NCBI GenBank assembly: GCA_938007995.1
Contig: CALLLW010000019.1
Location: forward strand, 1 to 64,000
Length of the DNA: 64,000 nt
Source: an uncultured Granulosicoccaceae bacterium
GTDB taxonomy: Bacteria; Pseudomonadota; Gammaproteobacteria; Granulosicoccales; Granulosicoccaceae
Direction of reading: 5' to 3'
A program made the position numbers and the translations under genes. The notes under the pieces were generated by a model. That model was not told where the DNA came from. It made no database searches and saw only the letters and a list, made by a program, of their open reading frames with translations. This document shows positions 47,704-56,273 of this stretch, in pieces (positions within the stretch are counted from its first letter, which is position 1; each line of letters begins with the position of its first letter).

Positions 47704-48639
47704 ATGGCACAGAAAAGCTGTTGTATCGTTGGAATTCCCATTCAATGTGGCACACATGTCAATGGCTGCGTGATGGGGCCGGATTCTTTTCGAACAGCCA
47801 ACCTCGCTGGTGTTTTAACAGAACAAGGCGCCAGTGTTTTTGACCTTGGTAATCTGGAACCCGGTTCACATGAACCTCTCGAACACGAGAACTCCAATAT
47901 CCGGCATTTATCGGAAATTGTTGCCTGGACTAAAGCCATTGAGGCCGCCGCGTATGAAGCCATCTCATCTTATGAGCTGCCTGTTTTTGTAGGCGGTGAT
48001 CATAGTCTGTCTGCGGGCACCGTGCCCGGTGTCACCAGACACGCTCAGGAAAATAACAAAGAGCAATTTGTACTCTGGCTCGATGCCCACCCCGATTTTC
48101 ACAATCTCACAAGTACTGACAGTGGCAACCTGCATGGCACTCCTGTGGCTTATTTCTCCGGCCAGGCAGGCTTCGATGGTTACTACCCACCCTTAAAACA
48201 TAAAGTTGCCGAGCAGAATATCTGCATGATGGGAGTTCGCTCTATTGATGCAGCAGAACACTCCGCTCTGGCAGAAACCAACATACAAGTACTTGATATG
48301 CGCTACATCGATGACCACGGATTTGCAGATCCGCTTGGCGAATTCCTGCAGCGTGTAGAAAAAGCCAACGGGGCACTGCATGTCAGTCTGGATGTGGATT
48401 TTTTAGAACCGGAAATAGCGCCAGCTGTTGGCACAACCGTCGCCGGTGGTGCCACCTTCAGAGAAGCACACCATGTGATGGAAATGCTGCATGAAAGCGG
48501 CCTGGTGACCTCACTGGATTTAGTAGAACTCAATCCATTTTTAGATGATCGCGGCAAAACAGCAACGCTCATGGTCGATCTTGTGGCGAGCTTAATGGGG
48601 CGAAAAATTCTACATCGCCTGCCCAGGCGTTACGGATAA
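47704..48639 (+). CDS. rocF: Arginase (ureohydrolase family)
   Basis: 311 residues. Manganese-binding motifs are GGDHSLSAGT, LDAHPDFHN and SLDVDFLEP, all aligned with the arginase/agmatinase family. GTTVAGGATFREAH is the conserved arginase loop. The middle Mn motif has Pro where Gly or Ala is usual (DAHxD), and DVDFLEP replaces the common DVDxxDP, so the metal site is slightly divergent. It hydrolyses arginine to ornithine and urea. The next gene is ornithine cyclodeaminase, which supports arginase over agmatinase. The ATG at 47704 has no clear Shine-Dalgarno sequence. The stop codon lies inside a tandem repeat. Confidence 0.9.
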   Translation: MAQKSCCIVGIPIQCGTHVNGCVMGPDSFRTANLAGVLTEQGASVFDLGNLEPGSHEPLEHENSNIRHLSEIVAWTKAIEAAAYEAISSYELPVFVGGDHSLSAGTVPGVTRHAQENNKEQFVLWLDAHPDFHNLTSTDSGNLHGTPVAYFSGQAGFDGYYPPLKHKVAEQNICMMGVRSIDAAEHSALAETNIQVLDMRYIDDHGFADPLGEFLQRVEKANGALHVSLDVDFLEPEIAPAVGTTVAGGATFREAHHVMEMLHESGLVTSLDLVELNPFLDDRGKTATLMVDLVASLMGRKILHRLPRRYG

Positions 48640-48699
48640 GGGCTACGGAAAGGCGTTACGGATAAGGGCTACGGAAAGACGCTACGGATAAGCGCTACC
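48626..48699 (+). repeat. 26-bp tandem repeat spanning the arginase stop codon
   Basis: Two identical 26-bp units (48626-48651 and 48652-48677) and a diverged partial third (48678-48699) begin at the last codons of the arginase gene. Each includes GCGTTACGGATAAGGGC, so the arginase terminal codons and stop are duplicated downstream. The repeat lies between arginase and ornithine cyclodeaminase. Confidence 0.9.
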
Positions 48700-48735
48700 T
48701 AACTTCATATTTTATAGAGCAGAGTAATTCAAACA

Positions 48736-49821
48736 ATGTTGCAAACAGCCGCTGCAAAAACACACCTGGACCCATCAGACCTCGCGATGGTCCCGTTTGT
48801 CAGTGTTGAAGATATGATGAATATCATTAACACCCTTACACTGCCGGTGATCATCAGAGAAATTGCTGAATACATAGAAGCAGACTTCCTTCGTTGGGAA
48901 TCCTTTGACAAAACTCCAAGGGTAGCCGCGCACTCCTCAGAGGGAGTGATCGAGTTAATGCCGACCAGCGATGGTGACAACTATGGCTTTAAATACGTCA
49001 ACGGTCACCCGGCAAACATGTCTCGCGGCTTTCAAACGGTTACCGCTTTTGGTGTGTTAGCAAGAGTTCATAATGGATATCCGATACTGGTCTCGGAAAT
49101 GACCATTCTCACGGCCCTACGCACAGCAGCAACCTCAGCGGTTGCGGCAAAGTACCTGGCACCAGAGAAGTCCAAAGTTATGGCGATGATAGGCAATGGT
49201 GCACAGTGCGAATTTCAGGCGCTGGCTTTTAAAGAAGTTATTGGAATTGACACCATCAGGCTTTACGACATTGATCCGGCAGCCACCCGAAAGGCCGTTT
49301 TAAATCTTCAGAACTCAGGACTGAATATTGTCACCTGCACTTCTGCAGAAGAAGCTGTATTAGATGCAGATATCATCACCACCTGCACTGCAGATAAACA
49401 ATACGCTACCGTGCTGGGCGACAATATGGTGAGCTCCGGCGTACATATCAATGCGATCGGTGGTGATTGCCCCGGTAAAACAGAGCTGTATAAAGGCATA
49501 CTGCTCCGCTCTGATATCTTTGTAGAGTACCCGCCACAAACGCGTATTGAAGGTGAGATCCAGCAACTGGACAACGATCACCCGGTCACTGAGCTATGGA
49601 CAGTTATTGCAGGAAAAAATAAAGGGCGAACATCAGACACTCAAATCACCCTGTTTGATAGCGTCGGCTTTGCCACAGAGGATTTTTCTGCGCTACGTTA
49701 CATTCACGATCAGCTCGAAAAGACAGGCTGTTTTATTGAGTTAGACATGATTGCAGATCCGGATAACACCAGAGATCTGTTCGGCATGATTGAGCGGTCT
49801 CGAAAAAGGCAACAACAATAA
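48736..49821 (+). CDS. Ornithine cyclodeaminase
   Basis: 361 residues of the ornithine cyclodeaminase/mu-crystallin family. Signatures are the NAD-binding segment MAMIGNGAQCEFQALAFK, TILTALRTAATSAVAAKYLA, and the Asp-containing INAIGGDCPGKTEL. It converts ornithine to proline and ammonia with NAD acting as an internal redox cofactor. It follows arginase by 96 bp and completes the arginine-to-proline route that feeds PutA. No defects are visible. Confidence 0.94.
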   Translation: MLQTAAAKTHLDPSDLAMVPFVSVEDMMNIINTLTLPVIIREIAEYIEADFLRWESFDKTPRVAAHSSEGVIELMPTSDGDNYGFKYVNGHPANMSRGFQTVTAFGVLARVHNGYPILVSEMTILTALRTAATSAVAAKYLAPEKSKVMAMIGNGAQCEFQALAFKEVIGIDTIRLYDIDPAATRKAVLNLQNSGLNIVTCTSAEEAVLDADIITTCTADKQYATVLGDNMVSSGVHINAIGGDCPGKTELYKGILLRSDIFVEYPPQTRIEGEIQQLDNDHPVTELWTVIAGKNKGRTSDTQITLFDSVGFATEDFSALRYIHDQLEKTGCFIELDMIADPDNTRDLFGMIERSRKRQQQ

Positions 49822-49871
49822 GCAGCTTTTTGTCATAGCAAGGCAGACACGGTGCAACAGATAAACATCGA

Positions 49872-52010
49872 TCACTGATTATCATCAGAACACTGCACCA
49901 GCTTTTCGAATAAAAACGCGTGCTGTAACGCCACTCGCCGCGCAGTCTCCTGCAGATTTGCCGCAGCACTGTGGCCGCCATCGATGTTTTCATAGTAAAG
50001 AAAGTCATGGTCCAGATCTTCAAATCGAGCGGCCATTTTTCTGGCATGCCCGGGATGCACACGATCATCTTTGGTAGAGGTGACAAAAAACACCTCCGGA
50101 TAGCGCGTGTCTGACTGCACGTTGTGATAAGGCGAAATTGATTGCAAAAAGGCTCCTTCAACTGGATCATCCGGATGACCGTATTCGCCGACCCACGAAG
50201 CCCCTGCCAACAACAAGTGATAACGCATCATATCCAATAACGGTACAGCACAAATCGCTGCCGCAAAAAGATCCGGCCTTTGTGTGACCATCACCCCCAC
50301 CAACAACCCGCCATTTGATCCGCCTTCTATAGCAAGGTGCTGTGGCGAGGTGATTTTTCTGTCGATCAGATCTTCAGCAATTGCAATGAAATCGTCGTAA
50401 ATGCATTGCCGTTTGGTTTTTAGCCCAGCCTGATGCCATGCCGGACCAAACTCCCCGCCACCGCGGATATTCGCCTGCACATAAACACCACCGCGCTCTA
50501 GCCATAACTTACCGCGCATAGCAGAGTAAGCCGGATTCAACGGAATTTGAAAGCCACCATAGCCATACAGCAACACAGGATTAGCTGAATCCAATGCAAT
50601 ATTTTGCTGCCGCACCACAAAGTACGGAATCATGGTGCCGTCAGACGATGCGGCCTCAAACTGTTCAGCCACCATTGAGCTTGCATCAAACCATTCAGGC
50701 AATGACTTTACCGCAGTAGCTTTTGGTGTCTCAGTATCAGGCGCATCGACACTGCCTGTGTTGTATAGCCACAATGTGTTCGGGCTTAAAAAGCTATTGG
50801 TAGAAAGGAATGCCACATCTTCTCTGTGGCTTGTTGCGCCAACTGAAACAGAGCCAAGAGCTGGAAGCTCCAGTTTTTCAGAACTCCATTGGCTTCCATC
50901 CCAGTCAAATTCACGAACGAGCCCTGCTACATTCTCATAGATCGACACCAGCAGTTTGGATCGGGTAACACCGTAGCCATTGACCGAGCCACGTGCACCG
51001 GGTCGGCAAAGCAAATGTACCTGACCGATATTAGATCGCGCCATAAAATCAGGTAACGAGAAACTGACCACATCACCCAATTGAAACTCACGCCAGTTTT
51101 CATTAAGAGCAAGCAACACCTGATCTTTGAATATGCCTAATACATCGACCTTTAATGGCAAAGGCAGCTGTACCTTCGCGTCTGGTGCACTGGCAGTTTC
51201 TGCATCACTGGAGTTATCAGTGATCGCGTCTGATGGCACCCAATAGTGTTCACTTTCGTAAAAACTTAACGAGCGCATTAATAACACCTGACGGGTGCCG
51301 TCCTGCAGCTCAACCACATAGGCACGAAAGCTTACATCGGTTGTTTCGCCGCGCCCAATCTCTTTCGCCTGATCTATGCCTGTACCGCGTCGCCACAGTT
51401 TAGCGATCATCGGGTAGCCGCTTTCGGTCATGCTGCTGTTGCCGTGGTCATCCATGCCAAAGTCAACACCGACAAGCAGATGATCGTGATCGAGCCAGTT
51501 GACACTGCCTTTGGACTCCTGTGTTTCAAAGCCATTCTCAACAAACGACCGGCTTTGTATATCAAACTCACGATATACCGACGCATCCTTGCCCCCATCA
51601 GACAGGCAAACCATACAGAGCTTGTTATCCGGACCTAAAACGATATTTCCCTTGTACACCCAGTTTTTGTTTTCCGCTTCAGACAATGCATCAATATCAA
51701 GCACGGTTTGCCAATCGGGGTTATCTGTTAAATAGCTTTCAAGAGTGGTGCTACGCCAGACACCCCGCACATGATTGGCATCCTGCCAGAAGTTGTGTAC
51801 CTGACCGTCGCAATAGGAAACGTAGGGTATTTTGTCTTTTGAATTGGCAATCGCCAGCGCATTCGCATATAACTCATCGAACAACGGATTGCTTTCAAGC
51901 CGCTCTAATGTGCGAGCGTTCCATGATTTGACTTTCTCAAGTGCCAGCTCACCCATCACTTCTTCAAGGTACAGGTGCTTTTGCAATTCGGGATCTGGTT
52001 TCTGCGCCAT
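49872..52010 (-). CDS. Prolyl-oligopeptidase-family serine peptidase (S9)
   Basis: The ATG at 52010 is preferred (712 residues, start AQKPDPELQKHLYLEEVMG, which is the usual beginning of the propeller domain). The frame is open 30 codons further without family resemblance. An N-terminal beta-propeller precedes the alpha/beta hydrolase catalytic domain. The nucleophile is in EGGSNGGLLVG, the Asp in TSTKDDRVHPGH and the His in IDGGHSAA. No signal peptide is seen, so it is cytoplasmic and probably trims short peptides. Convergent with the ornithine cyclodeaminase gene. Confidence 0.92.
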   Translation of the reverse strand: MAQKPDPELQKHLYLEEVMGELALEKVKSWNARTLERLESNPLFDELYANALAIANSKDKIPYVSYCDGQVHNFWQDANHVRGVWRSTTLESYLTDNPDWQTVLDIDALSEAENKNWVYKGNIVLGPDNKLCMVCLSDGGKDASVYREFDIQSRSFVENGFETQESKGSVNWLDHDHLLVGVDFGMDDHGNSSMTESGYPMIAKLWRRGTGIDQAKEIGRGETTDVSFRAYVVELQDGTRQVLLMRSLSFYESEHYWVPSDAITDNSSDAETASAPDAKVQLPLPLKVDVLGIFKDQVLLALNENWREFQLGDVVSFSLPDFMARSNIGQVHLLCRPGARGSVNGYGVTRSKLLVSIYENVAGLVREFDWDGSQWSSEKLELPALGSVSVGATSHREDVAFLSTNSFLSPNTLWLYNTGSVDAPDTETPKATAVKSLPEWFDASSMVAEQFEAASSDGTMIPYFVVRQQNIALDSANPVLLYGYGGFQIPLNPAYSAMRGKLWLERGGVYVQANIRGGGEFGPAWHQAGLKTKRQCIYDDFIAIAEDLIDRKITSPQHLAIEGGSNGGLLVGVMVTQRPDLFAAAICAVPLLDMMRYHLLLAGASWVGEYGHPDDPVEGAFLQSISPYHNVQSDTRYPEVFFVTSTKDDRVHPGHARKMAARFEDLDHDFLYYENIDGGHSAAANLQETARRVALQHAFLFEKLVQCSDDNQ

Positions 52011-52152
52011 TCGGTTACCTGATGGTGTGCGGTGCTCAATACAAACTGCAATAGGCCAGTTAAAATTCTCACACAGCGGCATTGTGTTTAAAAGTAGCAA
52101 TAGTATCTGTTTTCAGAACCTCAAGCGCAGGGAACTCGTTTTACACAGCAAT

Positions 52153-52647
52153 ATGAATATTATCCTGCTTACCCATGAGCACGAGCTAAATAAAAAAACC
52201 AACACTGGCTCAATCGCAGTTAAACATGCAGCAAATATAGTTGAGCGAATTGTCTGGCAAAGAACCACCCCGAGCGAAAAATTGGTAAAGTTGATTGATG
52301 ACGGACAAGCGCTGTTGCTTTATCCGGCACAGATAGCAGAAAAACCTTGCCTTGAAGATCAAAAAACTGATGAATGCAGAATTAAAAATTTCGAATATGT
52401 GGTGATCATTGACAGCACGTGGCAACAATCGAGAAAAATATACAACAAAAGCGCGTATTTACAGAAAATGCCGAAAGCAACTCTGAATACCAGACAGCCG
52501 TCCAGATATCAACTACGGCGCAACCAGACTCAGGGAGGACTGTGCACGATAGAATGCATCATAGAAGTTTTAAACGCTCACGGTAATTCTAAACTGGCAT
52601 CACATCTTGTTATTGAGTTTGACAAGCTCAATAGCTCTGCAGGTTAG
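52153..52647 (+). CDS. DTW-domain protein, short form (tRNA-uridine aminocarboxypropyltransferase family)
   Basis: 164 residues from ATG 52153. The frame is open about 107 codons further upstream, but that part overlaps the peptidase gene on the other strand and does not look like protein. LLTHEHELNKKTNTG matches the start of the short DTW proteins, IDSTWQQSRKI is the DxTW motif and RRNQTQGGLCTIE the conserved C-terminal block. Family members make acp3U in tRNA. The N-terminal zinc-binding CxxC segment of TapT is absent, as in a subset of short homologues. Confidence 0.8.
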   Translation: MNIILLTHEHELNKKTNTGSIAVKHAANIVERIVWQRTTPSEKLVKLIDDGQALLLYPAQIAEKPCLEDQKTDECRIKNFEYVVIIDSTWQQSRKIYNKSAYLQKMPKATLNTRQPSRYQLRRNQTQGGLCTIECIIEVLNAHGNSKLASHLVIEFDKLNSSAG

Positions 52648-52673
52648 ATCTGTTGACAGCCGTGCATTAGTAT

Positions 52674-53891
52674 CTATTTCTGGCCCCGACGCAACAGCCG
52701 CGCAAGTATAAAACTCGTCCGTGGCAAATAACGATAAGGACGTTTTGCTTCCACAGTTGGTCCGGAAAACATTCGATAAAACCCGAAAACAGCAAGAAAC
52801 ACATGGGCGCAGCCAATCATTACAAACAACATTGATGGTCCGCCTGTGTCCATCAGCCAGGAAGAAAGCAACGGGCTGGCAATAGCTCCAATTCCGTAAA
52901 TAAATATCAATGAAGCGCTCAGTTCTACGGACTCACCGGGTTTGGCAAAGTCATTGGCGTGCGCCACAGAAAGCGAGTAGATGGGGAACGTAACAAAGCC
53001 AAACAGAAACGCTGCAACATAAGTTGAGCTCTGTGAATTGTTGCCATAGCTAACCATCCCGATGCTGGCTAATACAGACAGCACCGAAATCACAATCAAC
53101 ACCCATCTTCGATCATAGCGATCCGCAAGCCAGCCAACGGGTATCTGTGCAATCGCACCACCCAAAACAAACGCCGCAAGAAACCAGGCTATTTCGGTGA
53201 CTACCAGACCCGACTGCTGACCATAAACCGGCCCCACCATTCTGAAAGATGCAGCGGTGACACCAGCGACTACAACGCCAAGCGCACCCAACGGCGAAAC
53301 TTTGAATGTCTTTATCGGGTGTAAGCCGGGTAATTCTGATATCTGCGGTGGCTGTGCCCGTGTGACCAGCATCGGCAATATGCAGATACAGCACAAAATA
53401 GTCAGAACGTTATAAGCCACATATTCAACAGGCGCTAGTACACCAATTAAAAGCTGCGCGCCGAGAGATGCACCAAGATCAACTGATCGATAAACACCAA
53501 CCACCTGCCCGCGGTTATCATTGGTTACCCGCGCATGCAGCCAGGCTTCCACGATAGTGTAACAACCGGCGACACAGAAGCCGGTGAGTACACGCAACAA
53601 CGCCCACGCAGTCGGATCAATTAAAATCGGATGACCCGCTGCACCAATCGCACCGCAGGCAGCAAAAGCCGCAAACGTGCGCGTATGGCCCACAACAGCA
53701 ATCAAACGAGGCGCCAACCAGCAACCGACAAAAAACCCTACAAAATGCGAAGAGCCCAGCAGCCCGACTTCGGTGGTAGTAAAACCATTTTGAAGCCCGA
53801 CAAGCGCGTCAAGCGGCGAAATCGAACCACTACTGAGTTGCAACAACGCAATAGATAAAAACAGTGCTGCGAAAGTAATGAGAGTTCGCAC
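52674..53891 (-). CDS. MFS transporter, YcaD/UMF-like
   Basis: 405 residues with about twelve predicted membrane segments, a long intracellular loop in the middle, and the MFS motif GWLADRYDRRWVLI between segments 8 and 9. The second half begins with a repeat of the fold. N-terminal residues (GSISPLDALVGLQNGFTTTEVGLLG) resemble the YcaD-type MFS group. Substrate cannot be told. Start is GTG at 53891. It converges on the DTW gene with 26 bp between stops. Confidence 0.88.
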   Translation of the reverse strand: MRTLITFAALFLSIALLQLSSGSISPLDALVGLQNGFTTTEVGLLGSSHFVGFFVGCWLAPRLIAVVGHTRTFAAFAACGAIGAAGHPILIDPTAWALLRVLTGFCVAGCYTIVEAWLHARVTNDNRGQVVGVYRSVDLGASLGAQLLIGVLAPVEYVAYNVLTILCCICILPMLVTRAQPPQISELPGLHPIKTFKVSPLGALGVVVAGVTAASFRMVGPVYGQQSGLVVTEIAWFLAAFVLGGAIAQIPVGWLADRYDRRWVLIVISVLSVLASIGMVSYGNNSQSSTYVAAFLFGFVTFPIYSLSVAHANDFAKPGESVELSASLIFIYGIGAIASPLLSSWLMDTGGPSMLFVMIGCAHVFLAVFGFYRMFSGPTVEAKRPYRYLPRTSFILARLLRRGQK

Positions 53892-53995
53892 GGGTCAGCC
53901 AGGTAAATGAGGCGGTATTAATAAATAGCGTGTGATGATGAGAAAGTAGTGATCTCATGTGTTAGAAACGCGAGTTCTGGCCGGGTATCCACCGA

Positions 53996-55162
53996 TTAGC
54001 TTCCATCCGAGCTTTCTGAACCCGATTCAGATGCACTAGCCACATATGTTTGTTGCTCGTGATTCGGTTGCTTAGGGAATCTACGTTCAAGCAACCCTTC
54101 ATTCACCATCGGTGTAACATACCGTCTTCTGATAGCATCCTGATCTCTGTTCAAGAGTTCCGCGATCTGGGCCATACTTAGATAGTGCCGAGCACAGAGT
54201 GACACTATTGTCTCGCGCACAATCTCGGGACTTGAACGCCGGGATTCGCTAACCGGCTTTGCCTTTACGATCAGACACTTCCAGTCTTTGTCTGTTAGAC
54301 CAATCAATCCGGTATGACCGGAGCTAGCGTCCTTATGACTGGACCTGGTGCTCTTATGACCGGAGCTAGCACTCTTATGACCGGAGCTAGCCGCACCCGA
54401 CACTGGATCCTCAAAATTTATAACGTCAGTCAACTCAGTGACGGCGGCCTGCGCAACTCTATAACTGGTCGCACGCCCCTGCCCATCGACCATCAACAAA
54501 CCCTTGTCCACCAGCGCCTTTAATAAAACCGTGATATCGCTAGGATGAACATCACAAAGTTGCTGCATTCTGGAGTTAGTCAGATAGCCTTCGATTTCGG
54601 CTGTAACCAAAGCCACTCTGCCATGCTCATCCAATTGCTCAAATGCTTCACCAAACTGATGCAACAGCTTTACCAGAGTGTCCTCTGGCAACAGACTAAC
54701 TGTACGCAACCGCATTAGCGTTGCCGCCGGCGTTTCTATTTCCCACAATTCCGGCAAACGATAGTGCTGCACCTTCCAGTTTTGCAGCACCCGTGGAATA
54801 CCAGAACCGGCTTGTTCACCCAGTCCGATCAAGCTAAACATAATTTGAAGATTTCGATTACGGCAATCACTGGTCCCACCCCGCAGCGCAGTTTCGATAG
54901 GCACACGCATGTGACCCGGGTTTCTGAAGCCGAAAAAACCAGGGGCTTTCACTACCAGCACTGATGCACGTTCAGAATAATCGGCATGCACTAACGTATT
55001 AACCATTTTGCATATGTAATCGATCAATCGCTCTAACGTGTAGCTTGCATAGAACACGGCAGCATGACGATCAGCAGAGATATACAACTCCGAAAAACTT
55101 GCGCCTTCAACTATTGGCGGAAATTTATGTGCTTGAAAGGCGAGTATTGAGGAGTTGTTCAT
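53996..55162 (-). CDS. AlbA_2/HATPase-type ATP-binding regulator, N-terminally truncated
   Basis: 388 residues from ATG 55162 (the frame is open 19 codons further but overlaps the hsdS remnant). The HATPase_c_4-like region is visible: NTLVHADYSER, FGFRNPGHMRVPIE and the block SDCRNRNLQIMFSLIGLGEQ followed by AGSGIP. A C-terminal winged-helix region (SMAQIAELLNRDQDAIRRRYV) follows. Full-length relatives have an N-terminal Schlafen AlbA_2 domain of more than 200 residues, which is missing. Such genes often accompany type I restriction-modification loci, and an HsdS tail precedes it here. A Ser/His/Lys repeat occupies about residues 255-283. It may be a decayed gene. Confidence 0.75.
   Translation of the reverse strand: MNNSSILAFQAHKFPPIVEGASFSELYISADRHAAVFYASYTLERLIDYICKMVNTLVHADYSERASVLVVKAPGFFGFRNPGHMRVPIETALRGGTSDCRNRNLQIMFSLIGLGEQAGSGIPRVLQNWKVQHYRLPELWEIETPAATLMRLRTVSLLPEDTLVKLLHQFGEAFEQLDEHGRVALVTAEIEGYLTNSRMQQLCDVHPSDITVLLKALVDKGLLMVDGQGRATSYRVAQAAVTELTDVINFEDPVSGAASSGHKSASSGHKSTRSSHKDASSGHTGLIGLTDKDWKCLIVKAKPVSESRRSSPEIVRETIVSLCARHYLSMAQIAELLNRDQDAIRRRYVTPMVNEGLLERRFPKQPNHEQQTYVASASESGSESSDGS
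54314..54397 (-). repeat. Four 21-bp tandem repeats inside the truncated ATP-binding regulator
   Basis: Four in-phase 21-bp units, each beginning ATGACCGGA or close on the plus strand, encode SSGHKSA-like heptads (SSGHKSA, SSGHKST, RSSHKDA, SSGHTG). They lie in the linker between the ATP-binding and winged-helix parts. Copy number could vary without breaking the frame. Confidence 0.85.
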
Positions 55163-55166
55163 TAAG

Positions 55167-55247
55167 TCAAAACGTTCCGTTGAAAGCTCGGTATTGTAGC
55201 GCTGCGAACAATGCGTCAAGTTCAGCCAGATACCTTTGGCTCGTTAA
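55167..55247 (-). pseudogene. C-terminal remnant of a type I restriction specificity subunit HsdS
   Basis: The frame reads ...SQRYLAELDALFAALQYRAF followed by NGTF and a stop. This is nearly identical in pattern to the last helix of many HsdS proteins (LAELDALFASLQHRAF). Upstream residues of the same frame do not look like HsdS, so only about 25 codons remain. It sits 4 bp before the ATP-binding regulator gene, the usual neighbour of HsdS. No hsdM or hsdR is in the window, so this marks a deletion of a restriction locus. Confidence 0.7.
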
Positions 55248-55458
55248 CTTTACTGTACAATATCTAGCAGCTATCAAATAATCTTTGCCGCTCAACTGAC
55301 TGAACCGAAAGTGATACTCCATGAATTGCCCGCACATTGAAATTGAATTTGTGCTGAGTACTCTGGTTTTTACCACATGGTCGGCCGAACGCCCGGGCTT
55401 TTCTTTGCACATTGCAGTTTTCGCGAATAGCACTCAGTCTGAGTTGAGGCAGCCCAAC

Positions 55459-55488
55459 AAAAAACGCCCCTGCAGCAGAGCAGAGGCG
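55459..55488 (-). terminator. Rho-independent terminator after ssb
   Basis: On the minus strand GC-rich 9-bp arms (CGCCTCTGC with GCAGGGGCG, one mismatch; 55488-55465) are followed by six T (55464-55459). It lies 40 bp downstream of the ssb stop. Confidence 0.8.
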
Positions 55489-55527
55489 TATACGGTGTCA
55501 GTTTAATTACAGGCCTCAGGCAACCTC

Positions 55528-56016
55528 CTAAAACGGAATATCATCATCAAAGTTGATGTCCGGCCCGCCAGCAGCAGCCGGTGCTGGCGCCGCAGCTGGT
55601 GCGTTACTCCTGGCCGCCGGTGGATCCATTGGTGCTGTGGATTGATAATCGCCGCCAGCGGCACCGCCTGATGCACCACCGCGACCGCCGAGCATTTGCA
55701 TCTCACTGGCAACGACTTCCGTGGTATATTTATCCTGACCATTCTGGTCCTGCCACTTGCGGGTTTGCAGTCGGCCTTCAACATACACCTGCGAGCCTTT
55801 GGCAAGATACTGCTCAACGATCTCTGCCAGGCGGTTAAAAAACACCACTCTGTGCCATTCGGTTTTCTCCTGCCGCTGGTTGGTGGTTTTGTCCATCCAC
55901 GATTCTGACGTCGCGATACTGATTGTCGCCACCCGCGAACCACTGTTGGTTGCACGCACCTCGGGGTCATTACCCAGGTTGCCTACAAGAATAACTTTAT
56001 TAATACCTCTGGCCAT
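55528..56016 (-). CDS. ssb: Single-stranded DNA-binding protein
   Basis: 162 residues. The OB fold spans 1-110 ([37 protein letters not shown]). A flexible Gly/Ala/Pro-rich linker follows, and the tail ends DDDIPF, which recruits partner proteins. It binds ssDNA as a tetramer in replication, recombination and repair. Monocistronic, with its own terminator. Often next to uvrA in relatives; here uvrA is not adjacent. Confidence 0.98.
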   Translation of the reverse strand: MARGINKVILVGNLGNDPEVRATNSGSRVATISIATSESWMDKTTNQRQEKTEWHRVVFFNRLAEIVEQYLAKGSQVYVEGRLQTRKWQDQNGQDKYTTEVVASEMQMLGGRGGASGGAAGGDYQSTAPMDPPAARSNAPAAAPAPAAAGGPDINFDDDIPF

Positions 56017-56273
56017 TAGCTCGCTCCGACGATAGTTAATTTGCGCGAATACTCACACCTGAGTGTTACCGGCATCTGAGCCGCGCTGTACCCCCGCTAT
56101 GATAATTAATTTCACACAGGCATTCCTTTATATTTTCTATCAGCCTGATTTTCTGTAGGCTGGTGAACTGTGAGTGTTTCAAAGCATGCAGCCGAAGTTC
56201 AACACCTTTACAGTTGCCAACACTCCATTGAATTTTGCATGCTAATCGCTGAACTTACAGGCTCACTCCGGAA

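Noticed and set aside
48626-48699. Possible CRISPR array
   Set aside because: The units are adjacent with no spacers, so this is a simple tandem duplication.
51832-52152. Upstream in-frame extension of the DTW gene
   Set aside because: It overlaps the peptidase gene antisense, is low in protein character, and the conserved family start coincides with the ATG at 52153.
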